A DNA stretch of 64,000 bases from contig OZ244956.1 in NCBI GenBank assembly GCA_965222505.1, forward strand, positions 4,836,001 to 4,900,000. Direction: 5' to 3'. This document shows, in pieces, positions 52,648 to 61,122 of the stretch. Below the pieces are notes generated by a model, which did no database searches, was not told the origin of the DNA, and saw only the letters and a program-made list of their open reading frames with translations. This DNA is from G965222505 sp965222505. GTDB lineage: Bacteria; Bacteroidota; Rhodothermia; Rhodothermales; DATKEJ01. Each line of letters starts with the position of its first letter. Position 1 is the first letter of the stretch. The translations under genes and the position numbers were made by a program.

Positions 52648-54240
52648 TTAGTTGAGTTTGAGGTACGGCACTTCCTTGTGATCGGAAGTAGGCCGTGGTG
52701 CCGGTGGAAGGCTCGTGAGCTTTCGCAGCCGACGTTGTTTGTAGTAGGGGGTGGCGCTGATGCGTACCGCCTTGTTATTCCCCGACAAAAAGAGAATATC
52801 CTTTGAGGTTCTGATTTCGTCAGGGGTTAAGAGGCTTCTGCCAACCTCAACGGTTGAGCCGTCTTTTCGCTCTTGGACAATGGTTGTCCGGCCAAGGGTA
52901 GCGGATAATTCCTTGCAGGTAGCTATACTGAGCCCAGGGAAAAACACCCGGTTGGCACAATTTGAGATGATGGTTTGAGCCTCACGGTCTCCGTAGCACT
53001 GCTTCAACTGGCTCAGGTCCTGAAGCACGAGAACCAATCCCACGCGCCTCTTACGGATCGTCGTAATAATCTGACTCATCGAGGGCACGGGCGGCACGTT
53101 GGCAAATTCGTCCATCAAACACACCACACTCTTCCCTTCACTCTCTTTCATGAGGTAGCTGAAGAGTTGAGAATAGAGGCAGGTGGCAATAAAGCCGAAG
53201 AATTTGGCATTTTGCTCAGGTATGATTAGGTAGAGGGCTGTCTTCTGTTTTCGCAGCGATAAGTTCAGTGTGTCTCTGCTTGTCAGAAAGCAGAGGTCAG
53301 GTTCACTGAAAACACCCAAAACACTTTTCGCAGTGGCTATGAACCCCTGACGGGTTCGCTCGGCTGTAGAAATGAAACTTTTGAATTCGCTGAATGTGGT
53401 GTCATTTGCCTTATCAATGACAAATGACTTTATTCCATCTCCATCCGAGCCTATGTTGATAAGCAGATGCCGGAGGTTCGGTAGATTGCGATACTCCGGA
53501 GGTGTATTCATAAGGCATTTTGCGAGGATAAAAAGGATTTCTGCAGCCCCAGATTCCCAGAATTTCGAGTCTCCACTTGAGCCGGGATTCGCCGCCTCAA
53601 CAAGCATGTGGATGAACTTCTTCAAGTCCGTCTCAGAAGCACTTGCACGCAGAAACGGATTGTAGTGGTGGCTCGCGTACACATTGCCGAAATCAATGAC
53701 CTGGACATCAAAGCCCTTATCCACCAAGGCTTGACTCGTCTTTTCGTACAGTTCTCCCGAAGGATCAGAGATAAATAGAGATGAATTGAGGTGCAATATA
53801 TTGTTGATGATGAGAATAGAGGTTTTTCCCATTCCGCTCGGGGCGGCAATGAGACTATGGTTGAAGGTGTTTTTTTCGGTTAGAGCCAGAGATTTGCCAT
53901 CAATCAACAGACCTTTGTGACGCGGAGGCGGAGAGAGTAATTCGCGCTGCTTATTCTTGTCTAAAAACGTAGACGTACCGTGGATACCTGATCCCGTTAC
54001 CGGTTTGAGTGACAAGCCCTGTACGCCTCGGTAGAGGCTAACACTGGTATCACGCACAAATTCAAAAGAGAATTGAATACTCCGAGCTACCCCGCGCACG
54101 AATCCAGCGAGGGCCCCACCCACCACCATACCGGGGGTATATTTCCACGTACTGCCGGTCGCGACATAGAGAATGCAATACGTGATAAATAGCATGAGGG
54201 CAATACTAAATATCTCTTGGAGAATAGGGTGGAGGCTCAT
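52648..54240 (-). CDS. VirD4/TraG-type coupling ATPase
   Basis: 530 residues from ATG 54240; the frame opens at 54339 but that would overlap the small membrane gene upstream. Two N-terminal membrane helices are followed by the hexameric ATPase domain: Walker A APSGMGKTS, LFISDPSGELYEKT, Walker B VVCLMDEFANVPPVP and LVLVLQDLSQLKQCYG, all typical of TraG/VirD4. It delivers relaxase-bound DNA to a type IV secretion channel. Together with relaxase and MobC it makes the element mobilizable. Confidence 0.93.
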   Translation of the reverse strand: MSLHPILQEIFSIALMLFITYCILYVATGSTWKYTPGMVVGGALAGFVRGVARSIQFSFEFVRDTSVSLYRGVQGLSLKPVTGSGIHGTSTFLDKNKQRELLSPPPRHKGLLIDGKSLALTEKNTFNHSLIAAPSGMGKTSILIINNILHLNSSLFISDPSGELYEKTSQALVDKGFDVQVIDFGNVYASHHYNPFLRASASETDLKKFIHMLVEAANPGSSGDSKFWESGAAEILFILAKCLMNTPPEYRNLPNLRHLLINIGSDGDGIKSFVIDKANDTTFSEFKSFISTAERTRQGFIATAKSVLGVFSEPDLCFLTSRDTLNLSLRKQKTALYLIIPEQNAKFFGFIATCLYSQLFSYLMKESEGKSVVCLMDEFANVPPVPSMSQIITTIRKRRVGLVLVLQDLSQLKQCYGDREAQTIISNCANRVFFPGLSIATCKELSATLGRTTIVQERKDGSTVEVGRSLLTPDEIRTSKDILFLSGNNKAVRISATPYYKQRRLRKLTSLPPAPRPTSDHKEVPYLKLN

Positions 54241-54301
54241 CAAGCTCTGGGTTGCACGGTGCCCCCATGCGGAGGCACCGTAGGTGAACGATGAGGGTGA
54301 A

Positions 54302-54430
54302 TTAGCGCTTGCGCATGCCGGAGCCGATGCCACGCGCAATGATGAAGAGGGCCAGCAGCACGACGCCGAACTCTAAGAGGCCGACAACGACTTGGTGAAG
54401 GCCATCAAGGAAAGAGGTCAGATATTCCAT
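54302..54430 (-). CDS. very small single-helix membrane protein
   Basis: 42 residues: MEYLTSFLDGLHQVVVGLLE then a continuous hydrophobic helix and a basic end (GMRKR). On the minus strand a GGAGG lies 8 bases before the ATG, one of the few clear Shine-Dalgarno sites in the window. It is sandwiched between the lipoprotein gene (11-base gap) and the coupling-protein gene. The size and position recall small inner-membrane components of transfer systems (VirB2/VirB3-like size), but there is no sequence proof. Confidence 0.65.
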   Translation of the reverse strand: MEYLTSFLDGLHQVVVGLLEFGVVLLALFIIARGIGSGMRKR

Positions 54431-54441
54431 AGTAACCTCCA

Positions 54442-55299
54442 TCAGGAGCCGGTGAGGAAATCGTAGAGTTGATCCTGTGCCGCCTGTGGATCATCCCCGG
54501 TTCGGATGAACGTGTACCGGGTAATTCCCATGGATTCGAGCCAGTCAGACCAGAAGCGGACTAAGATGTCGTACTCATTGAAGTAGGGTTTGGGATTAAT
54601 CCCAGCAACGACGACTTCGACGCCTTCAAAGGATCGACCTGTCGGCAAGATGCCGTACCCTTCTCTCTCATAGATCTCTTCCCAATTCGGCATATTTCTC
54701 AGTCGGTTGAGAACAGCTGGTGGGATATAGTTGGCTTGTGGGCCATCCTGATAGAGATTGGTCTCACTGACGATGTAGCCGTCTGTGAGGAGCAGCACGA
54801 TCTCTCGATGAGTGCTGAGTGAATCAGGTTTGGGTGGCCTGAGGTCGTACTTGAAGAAGCTGTAGACATCTGCCCCAGTGAAGGTCGGTGCACTCATAAG
54901 TTGAGAGTAGAGGGCGCAGAGAGCCGGTCCGAAATCAGCCACCACGGTATCGACTGCGGCCTTGCGCATATTAAACGGCGTTTCAGCTAACCGTATGTTG
55001 AAGTAGGACAAAACCCAGCCTACATCGGGGGTACTTGCCTGCTCAAAGAGTGAGAGCTTAAATGAGGCAAGAGACGCGATGTAGAGCTTACGTTTTACAT
55101 CCTGATTGAAGAAATGGAAGGCTTCTGCAATCAGGTGCCGGTCCCATACATCTTGGTAGTCACACCGGGATGGATCGAGCCGATCCGATGGGTCAATGAC
55201 GGTTGTAATGGATACGTGCTCAAGCGGCTTTGCTGGCTCACTTGAGAAGCAGCCCCACATAAAAATGCAGAGGCTTGCGAGGAATATGTAGCGGTTCAT
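54442..55299 (-). CDS. lipoprotein with von Willebrand A-like features
   Basis: 285 residues. A lipobox-like end of the signal peptide (FMWGC) indicates lipid anchoring at Cys17. SITTVIDPSDRLDP and the later EIVLLLTDGYIVSE match the spacing of a VWA-type fold (strand ending in D-x-S-D, strand ending in TDG). It is linked to the transfer genes by short gaps on the same strand. Possibly a structural or mating-related surface lipoprotein; no firm function. Confidence 0.7.
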   Translation of the reverse strand: MNRYIFLASLCIFMWGCFSSEPAKPLEHVSITTVIDPSDRLDPSRCDYQDVWDRHLIAEAFHFFNQDVKRKLYIASLASFKLSLFEQASTPDVGWVLSYFNIRLAETPFNMRKAAVDTVVADFGPALCALYSQLMSAPTFTGADVYSFFKYDLRPPKPDSLSTHREIVLLLTDGYIVSETNLYQDGPQANYIPPAVLNRLRNMPNWEEIYEREGYGILPTGRSFEGVEVVVAGINPKPYFNEYDILVRFWSDWLESMGITRYTFIRTGDDPQAAQDQLYDFLTGS

Positions 55300-55355
55300 G
55301 GGTATATAGGTTGTTGAGGTTCAAAGGAGTGGCCCGCACGAGGCGGGGCGTTGGG

Positions 55356-56744
55356 TTACACCTCCACCTGACCGGAGCGGTCAACAAAGGAGGATTCGAT
55401 CTCAGCGAGGAAGGTGTCTTTAGCACGCTCGATGTCCACGATCAAGAGGTCCTTGTGAGGGAGGGTCGAGGTCTGGATGTATTCCATCCATGTTGCAGCA
55501 AAGAGGTTGACCTTGCCCTTGACGAAGTTCAAGGAGAAGTATTTGCCGTCGATCTCACCCTGAAGGCGCTCAATCCCATTGAGGTGCCGGGTGCGCTCTT
55601 CACGAAGCTGCTCGACTTCCCCTTCACGGTTCTTGATTTCCTTCTCCACGTCTTTGATCTGCTTGAGGCGTGAGCGAATGGGGCTGTTGGCCTCGCGCAG
55701 TTTGAAGAAATGGTCGAAGAGAAATCCCCACAGAATGGTGATGACGAAGCCACCGAAGAGAACAGAGAGGAATTCAGCATCGTAGGGCGAGAAGTGCCAC
55801 GGCTCTTTGACCTGGCCGATGTATTCCCCGGCCCGGTGCAGCTTCTTGTCAATGAGCGCCGCGAGTACCCCATCATAGACGAGCACAATGAGGCCAAGAG
55901 CTGCCGTTCCCCACACACGAATCTTGCGATTGGGGTGGTGAAGGAAGCGGTGCAGGAAGACCGCAAACGCGAGGAATGCACAAAAGAGACCGATAGTGAA
56001 CATCACCGCGCCAAATCCTTCACGGAAGGCGTGCTCTAAAGAGCGAGGGTCAAACACCGTCGGGAGTGCATTGGCGGGGTTCGTCCCTCCACTCAGGTCG
56101 TGAATGAGTATAGCTTCAGGATTCCAGAGGTAGGCCGAGTATCCAGCGGAGGAATAGAAGCAGCCGACGTAGATACTCAGGCACACAAGGAGCACTCCAA
56201 TGCACCGGAGATACAATGGATCTATATCAGATACGGTGCTCATGGTACCTTGCTGCAAGGCTTTGATCTCACCCCGCAGATCGTCGATCTTCTGGCGAAG
56301 CCCGACGATCACTTTGCGCTTGGTGTCCTTGATCTTCTCAGCGATGTTTTTGGCTCCTTCGGAAAGGCGCTCGATTTCAAGTGAGAGTTGCCGCTTGCGT
56401 TCAGGGGTTACCTCTTCGCGCAGATACGAAAAGACCAGTTCATGGAGTCCAGAACGGAACGATGAAACTGCTCCCCCAGACTTCGCCTGAGAAATTGCCT
56501 TTCGGCGAATTGTCTCATCAAGGCTATGTCCTGGCTCTCTCTGATTTCGAGGGGTTGTAGGTGGTCGAAGGCCATTTGCGCCTCGACGGTTTTTAAGTGA
56601 GTAGGATTTCATTGTTGATTCAGGTTGGGTATTAAAAGAGGTGCCTATCCCCGCCTCCATCGTTCGCCGAATATCCCAACCCGCTTGACTTCCACTACCA
56701 GATGGTATATCATCTGAGGAAAGTTCATTTGGGTAATCGAACAC
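55356..56744 (-). CDS. multi-span membrane protein with coiled coils
   Basis: 462 residues: a low-complexity N-terminus, a coiled coil (about residues 105-170, LSLEIERLSEGAKNIAEKIK), four membrane helices (CIGVLLVCLSIYVGCFY, AVMFTIGLFCAFLAFAVFL, WGTAALGLIVLVYDGVLAAL, LSVLFGGFVITILWGFLF) and a second coiled coil (about 370-415). The start could lie further in. It precedes the lipoprotein gene by 56 bases. Probably a transfer-region membrane protein; not recognised. Confidence 0.72.
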   Translation of the reverse strand: MFDYPNELSSDDIPSGSGSQAGWDIRRTMEAGIGTSFNTQPESTMKSYSLKNRRGANGLRPPTTPRNQREPGHSLDETIRRKAISQAKSGGAVSSFRSGLHELVFSYLREEVTPERKRQLSLEIERLSEGAKNIAEKIKDTKRKVIVGLRQKIDDLRGEIKALQQGTMSTVSDIDPLYLRCIGVLLVCLSIYVGCFYSSAGYSAYLWNPEAILIHDLSGGTNPANALPTVFDPRSLEHAFREGFGAVMFTIGLFCAFLAFAVFLHRFLHHPNRKIRVWGTAALGLIVLVYDGVLAALIDKKLHRAGEYIGQVKEPWHFSPYDAEFLSVLFGGFVITILWGFLFDHFFKLREANSPIRSRLKQIKDVEKEIKNREGEVEQLREERTRHLNGIERLQGEIDGKYFSLNFVKGKVNLFAATWMEYIQTSTLPHKDLLIVDIERAKDTFLAEIESSFVDRSGQVEV

Positions 56745-56867
56745 CGGCGAGGATAGGCTCGTCGCAAGACAAGCCGAATCTTAGAGCTAGACGACCTATC
56801 GACGGCTCTGGTCTGTCACAACGTAGAACACGTCGGTCTGGTCATTTCGTCCAGTTCGTTACCTGTC

Positions 56868-56920
56868 CAGGCATCTGATTCTCCCTAGGGAGGCTTCAAA
56901 ATCAGATGCCTGTTTTCGTT
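56868..56920 (+). terminator. strong plus-strand terminator with no gene in front of it
   Basis: CAGGCATCTGATT (56868-56880) and AATCAGATGCCTG (56900-56912) pair perfectly (13 bp), followed by TTTTCGTTTCTG; the loop contains the palindrome CTCCCTAGGGAG. The upstream gene is on the other strand, so an unannotated short plus-strand RNA (about 56745-56868) is implied. Confidence 0.65.
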
Positions 56921-57252
56921 TCTGTTCATCGTAGTGTCCTCCGCACGGTTTGGGGTAAATACAAAAAGGTTCAACGCTAGAGCGATGAACCAAGCAGTAA
57001 CCGTGAAAAGACAAGCACCAGACTTGACAAAACAACTTTCCTTGTGGCACAATTGACGCCGAAAGTTGTCCGTGTTGTCGTGCGGAGTACCAGTCCGTAT
57101 TACGACGGTTCTACTGCTTGGTACAGAGCGGTATCGCCTGGCTTTCAAAAGGGTCCAGCGCACTTGCGTCTGGGCCCTTATTCGAAAGCGAGCGAAGCAC
57201 ATTCGAGCAGCGTAGGGGAAAGAACGGGACTACTTACCGGGTCATGCACCGG
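56921..57252. other. non-coding gap with one hairpin
   Basis: No credible gene. GGGTCCAGCGCA (57151-57162) and TGCGTCTGGGCCC (57165-57178) form a stem with one bulge, followed by TTATT. Confidence 0.45.
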
Positions 57253-57292
57253 TACTTTTGAGAAATAGGAGGGTCACTTAGAGGTACTTTTG
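57253..57292 (+). promoter_or_regulatory. promoter of the 57357 gene: two TACTTTTG boxes
   Basis: TACTTTTG occurs at 57253-57260 and 57285-57292, 32 bases apart, each preceded by GG. Both match the Bacteroidota -7 box TAnnTTTG exactly; the second is 65 bases before the next start codon. Confidence 0.55.
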
Positions 57293-57356
57293 CGATTTTG
57301 TCTTTCTAGTCACTTTAGTATATTGTTATGTCCCTTCTGTCAAGTACCGTAATGAA

Positions 57357-58658
57357 ATGCTACATCGATTTAAGAGTGAGGAGAAGCGGATTGAATTTGT
57401 TGAGCGATTTCTCACCCGAAGCCAGAGCAGAAAAGTTCGGAATAATTACAGCGCGATAAATAAGCAGATTCAACGAAAGTCTGTGCGCCGTGTGCGAAGT
57501 GGTGAGCAAGATCAATTTCAGACAGAAACGCTGAAAAAAATCTATTCAATCTTATCAGCATCGGGTATTTCTCCGCTATTTATCAAAGATTACCCCACGT
57601 TTGGATTGTTTGTAAGAAGCTATTTTATCGAACCTTTGCCGGAAGACTGTGAAGACATGCTCAGCCTTCGAAGTCGTATTCGGGAGTCATTTTGGAATCG
57701 GCTGAAAGAGGATTTTGTATTCAAGGGTGTTAATCGAGGGGAATTTGGCGGTGCCGGTGGACGCGATGAGGACACCTATTGGCAATCAAAAGACTCGACG
57801 TACAAACCCGCATATTATCTCACCTATTGGGGATGGAGAGCCGTCAACCTACTTCGGGAAGAGGTTCCAACTACATGGGTTAAGTTATCTGTTGAAAATA
57901 TTGAGGTTCGGTTCAAGAATACAATATGGGTTAGGGTTGACCTTGTCGGATACTCCAATCCCACTGCAACCAGTAGAATACGCGAGACGATCAGGCATAC
58001 CATCCGAGCAGTAGAGATTCTTACGTTACTTGACCCAAACCATCGCCTTATCACCCAAGTAGCTCATCAGATTCTTAGGTTGAGCGATCAACTCATCATC
58101 AACGGAGGATGGATAGAATTCAGAGGATACCAGGAAGAAGGCCCGTCAATCTATACATCGCTCTACGCTTTTCATTTCCTGTCCTACCTCAGAGATAGGA
58201 ATGAAAAACATGGTTATGGCTTAGATCGAACTCAGCTAGACCATATTGACACACTTCTAGTTGATCTTGAGGTGTACTTTATGCATACGTGGCGGAAAAA
58301 TAAATGGGTACATAAAGGGGTACCCTGGGAGATCAGTTCAGCTATAATGATTATTGAGATTGTTGAGGCGACGGACGAACCGGAAAGATACTATGAGGTA
58401 GCTGAAGCCTTAATTAATGCTATAGACGGAAGCGGTCGGCTGATTCACCCTTACGTTGGTGAAGATATCGGGGCTACAGAATATATCACAGCCACTCGGG
58501 TTGCCTATGCGCTTGTCGTATGGCATCAACGAGTCGGTAAACCGTTGCCTAAGAACGTGCAACATCTCTTGGACTGGATCAGGGATGGCTATACTCCAGA
58601 AATATTTTTGAGCACGTGTGACACGGCTTTTCTTGCCTATCTCGATTTATGGGAATAA
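57357..58658 (+). CDS. unknown helical protein resembling alpha/alpha-toroid (terpenoid-cyclase-like) folds
   Basis: 433 residues, almost wholly helical. The C-terminal two thirds show repeat-like features of alpha/alpha toroids: GGWIEFRGYQEEGPSIYTSL then YAFHFLSYL, VPWEISSAIMIIEIVEATD, GATEYITATRVAYALVVWHQ, and STCDTAFLAYLDL. The G-W...PS-x-Y-x-[TS]-[LA]-x-A-x-x-[FA]-L pattern recalls cyclase and lanthionine-cyclase-type barrels, but no catalytic DxDD or zinc Cys/His set is visible. It is the first gene of a two-gene unit with a methyltransferase 6 bases downstream, in the element's cargo region. Confidence 0.6.
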   Translation: MLHRFKSEEKRIEFVERFLTRSQSRKVRNNYSAINKQIQRKSVRRVRSGEQDQFQTETLKKIYSILSASGISPLFIKDYPTFGLFVRSYFIEPLPEDCEDMLSLRSRIRESFWNRLKEDFVFKGVNRGEFGGAGGRDEDTYWQSKDSTYKPAYYLTYWGWRAVNLLREEVPTTWVKLSVENIEVRFKNTIWVRVDLVGYSNPTATSRIRETIRHTIRAVEILTLLDPNHRLITQVAHQILRLSDQLIINGGWIEFRGYQEEGPSIYTSLYAFHFLSYLRDRNEKHGYGLDRTQLDHIDTLLVDLEVYFMHTWRKNKWVHKGVPWEISSAIMIIEIVEATDEPERYYEVAEALINAIDGSGRLIHPYVGEDIGATEYITATRVAYALVVWHQRVGKPLPKNVQHLLDWIRDGYTPEIFLSTCDTAFLAYLDLWE

Positions 58659-58664
58659 TTAACA

Positions 58665-59261
58665 ATGAGTGCGATGCGCGAACAAGAACTGTATGATAAG
58701 TACCTCTCTGGAAAGCATTGGTATTCGCATCCCCTGGAATATGCTGCCGAATACGCCGAGTTTCTGAGGAGTAGAGGATTTGAAGGACTGCTTGTAGATT
58801 TGGGATGTGGGAGTGGGCGCGATGTACACCAGTTCGCTCAGTATGGGCTCGACGTGATAGGTGTTGATTTGTCTGAAAGTGAAGTGTCAAATGCCAAGCA
58901 GAACTATCCTGATAGTAGGTTCAGGGTGCAGAATATCGAGAACATGGACTTTGGCGATGGGGCCGTTGCTGCGTTTTACATGATAAATGTAGTCCACTAC
59001 CTCAACCGAGATGCCGCCGTAAAAGAGATATATCGCTGCTTAAAGGAAGGAGGGTACTTGTACATTCATTTCAACTTGCTGATTCAGGACGCGGAAGGTA
59101 ATATCGATTATCAAGACAGTGAAGTCGCAATTCTTGAGCAGCTATCCTATTTCAGTATCGTCAAGCACCGTATTTTTGAACGGAAAGACTTTGAACCCTT
59201 CCCTCATGAGCATCAAGTTCTTTGTCTTGTGTTAGAAAAAGAACAGGATGGATTGTTCTGA
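58665..59261 (+). CDS. class I SAM-dependent methyltransferase
   Basis: 198 residues with the SAM loop LVDLGCGSGRDVHQFAQYGL, the acidic end of strand 2 (VIGVDLSESEV) and motif IV-V (VAAFYMINVVHYLNRDAAVK, CLKEGGYLYIHF). Closest in style to TehB/UbiE-like small-molecule methyltransferases. It follows the toroid-like gene by 6 bases (operon) and precedes the radical SAM unit after a 468-base gap. Confidence 0.88.
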   Translation: MSAMREQELYDKYLSGKHWYSHPLEYAAEYAEFLRSRGFEGLLVDLGCGSGRDVHQFAQYGLDVIGVDLSESEVSNAKQNYPDSRFRVQNIENMDFGDGAVAAFYMINVVHYLNRDAAVKEIYRCLKEGGYLYIHFNLLIQDAEGNIDYQDSEVAILEQLSYFSIVKHRIFERKDFEPFPHEHQVLCLVLEKEQDGLF

Positions 59262-59287
59262 ATTGACTGATGCATTCGAAATAAGAA

Positions 59288-59390
59288 GTGCAAGGCCCCC
59301 AACGGGGCTTGTCTTGGCCTTGCACGCTCGCCCATCATAGATTTGCTTTATCCTGGGAAGACCATCGACCAGATGGCCTGCCCAGGTCTC
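59288..59390 (+). other. two nested hairpins after the methyltransferase gene
   Basis: GTGCAAGGCC (59288-59297) and GGCCTTGCAC (59316-59325) pair perfectly and enclose a CCCC-AAC-GGGG mini-stem. CCTGGG...CCCAGG encloses CCATC...GATGG at about 59354-59390. There is no T-run, so this may be a processed 3' end or a structured RNA. No gene lies in the 59262-59515 stretch. Confidence 0.4.
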
Positions 59391-59515
59391 CCTACCCACT
59401 TATTTTTTAGATAATTGATGATTTTTTTAAACCTTTAAATATGTGGTTAGTAGTCAGGAAATACACAGATATGAGTCAAAAAAAGCTGACTTTTAGATTT
59501 CACTGTAGAATGATG

Positions 59516-59534
59516 TATAGGGGATTCCCCTACA
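59516..59534. promoter_or_regulatory. palindromic response-regulator site (site e), radical SAM operon
   Basis: TATAGGGGATTCCCCTACA, four mismatches from the reference copy and nearly perfectly symmetric (AGGGGATTCCCCT core). It lies about 195 bases upstream of the first radical SAM gene. Confidence 0.65.
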
Positions 59535-59729
59535 TGACGTATAAGGATTTTCTTGCAAATATCGTTACTCCTTTTTGGTATGATACCTTCAGGGGAGTAG
59601 AATTCGATAGGATCTATGAGGATGGCAATTCTGGAAATACCCTCACTTATTACTACTTAGCGCACATTATAGTACGGAGTAGTTTCGCCTTACACAGCGC
59701 ATCAATGCCCTTAAATTCAGGGAGTTGTT

Positions 59730-60809
59730 ATGGAAAGAACTACTATTGCAGCAACTCGATTTAAAGCACCTCTCTATGTAGCCTGGGAAATTACACATAA
59801 GTGCAATGCCAAATGTTTGCACTGCTACTCGAATTCTGGTCCAGATGCCGTAACAGACAATGAGCTGTCTACTCAGGAGGCACTTGATGTAATTGAACAG
59901 CTAGCAACCGTGGGGCTTCTCGTGCTGGCATTTTCAGGTGGTGAACCCATGTTTAGAAAGGATTGGCGTACGCTAGCGAAGCATGCAATAAAACGAGGTA
60001 TGTCTGTCAATATCGGAACCAATGGGTCTAGTATCACAGAGCAAACCGCAGATGAGATACAGGACATAGGCATACATAGTGTTACAGTCAGCCTTGATAG
60101 CCATCGACCTGAAATACATGATCATTTTCGCCAGTTCCCTGGGTTGTATCAGCGTACGTTAAATGCAATTCGATTGCTTGTGGAAAGGAACGTACGGGTG
60201 GTTGTCGGTTTTACTCCGACACGACTTAACTGGGAAGATGGTCCAAAGGTGATTGAACTTGCATATCAGTTGGGTGCAAATGCTGTGAATCTATCAGAAT
60301 ATGTACCTGCTGGCAGAGGAACAAGAGCACTGGCATTACATCCACATGAACTCCATACTGTGCTAAAGGATTGGATCGCCTTACGAGAGACTTACGCAGA
60401 TCGAATACAGATCATTTGGCATGACTGTAGGGTTGGGATGCTAGTATCTGAAGCAGAGCAACGTAACTATGTGGGGTGCGGGGCCGGTCGGCTCATTGCA
60501 AGGATATGCCCAGATGGGACAGTCACTCCTTGTGTCTTCTTGCCAACCCCTATCGGTTCTTTTCGAGAAACTACCTTTCGTGCAATGTGGGACAGTTCGG
60601 AATTACTCAGGCAGTTTAGAGAAAGACAGGGTTATGTATCTGGTATATGTGGAGCGTGTGAGCATCTAAATTCATGTGGAGGATGCAGAGCAGTCGCTTT
60701 TGCCTATAGCGGAGGTGATCCGTTGGCAGGAGATTGCCACTGTTGGATAAAGGAAAAAAATGCCACTCACATGATTTCTCTTGCAGAGGGAGAGAATCTA
60801 CCTGTTTAA
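59730..60809 (+). CDS. radical SAM/SPASM enzyme 1
   Basis: 359 residues. The radical SAM cluster motif CNAKCLHC (CxxxCxxC) lies near residue 24, with the GGEP SAM-binding motif (LAFSGGEPMF). The C-terminal SPASM region holds several Cys residues: VGCGAGR, PDGTVTPCVFLP, and GICGACEHLNSCGGCRAVAF ending GDCHCW. The architecture is that of PqqE/NirJ/peptide-maturase enzymes, which act on peptides or tetrapyrroles. A PqqD-like gene follows 13 bases later and a second enzyme of the same type after that. Substrate unknown; no precursor peptide was recognised. Confidence 0.9.
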   Translation: MERTTIAATRFKAPLYVAWEITHKCNAKCLHCYSNSGPDAVTDNELSTQEALDVIEQLATVGLLVLAFSGGEPMFRKDWRTLAKHAIKRGMSVNIGTNGSSITEQTADEIQDIGIHSVTVSLDSHRPEIHDHFRQFPGLYQRTLNAIRLLVERNVRVVVGFTPTRLNWEDGPKVIELAYQLGANAVNLSEYVPAGRGTRALALHPHELHTVLKDWIALRETYADRIQIIWHDCRVGMLVSEAEQRNYVGCGAGRLIARICPDGTVTPCVFLPTPIGSFRETTFRAMWDSSELLRQFRERQGYVSGICGACEHLNSCGGCRAVAFAYSGGDPLAGDCHCWIKEKNATHMISLAEGENLPV

Positions 60810-60822
60810 CAGAGAATCACCG

Positions 60823-61122
60823 ATGGAAGCAGATATATCTGACAATACCGTATTGCAGCGCTCGTTGCATTGTGTAGTGCGAGAGCAGGAGGGCCAGTAT
60901 TTGATATACAACAACGTGAGCGATGAATTACACCTCATTTCTCCAACAGGTTTTTTTCTTTTTCAGATTTGCGATGGTAGTACCACAGTAGCCAACATAG
61001 AAATTCTGCTCGCTCTCCAACTTGGAGAGGAAGCATTGTCCGGTAATCTAAAGCCGCCCGTTCATCTGTTTTTAAATAAACTACTGGAACGTGGTATTTT
61101 AGAGGTAAAGCGACATGAGTAG
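60823..61122 (+). CDS. PqqD-like RiPP recognition element protein
   Basis: 99 residues from ATG 60823; an in-frame start at 60781 overlaps the upstream gene. Winged-helix PqqD pattern: VVREQEGQYLIYNNVSDELH, LISPTGFFLFQICDGSTTVA, and a C-terminal helix VHLFLNKLLERGILEV. Stand-alone PqqD/RRE proteins present a leader peptide to a partner radical SAM enzyme. It sits between two such enzymes and overlaps the second by eight bases. Confidence 0.85.
   Translation: MEADISDNTVLQRSLHCVVREQEGQYLIYNNVSDELHLISPTGFFLFQICDGSTTVANIEILLALQLGEEALSGNLKPPVHLFLNKLLERGILEVKRHE

Noticed and set aside
59441..59764. 107-codon frame before the first radical SAM gene, considered as a precursor peptide (contains GSCYGKNYYCSNS near its end)
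   Set aside because: It runs through the regulatory palindrome, where transcription probably has not started, and overlaps the enzyme start in another frame.
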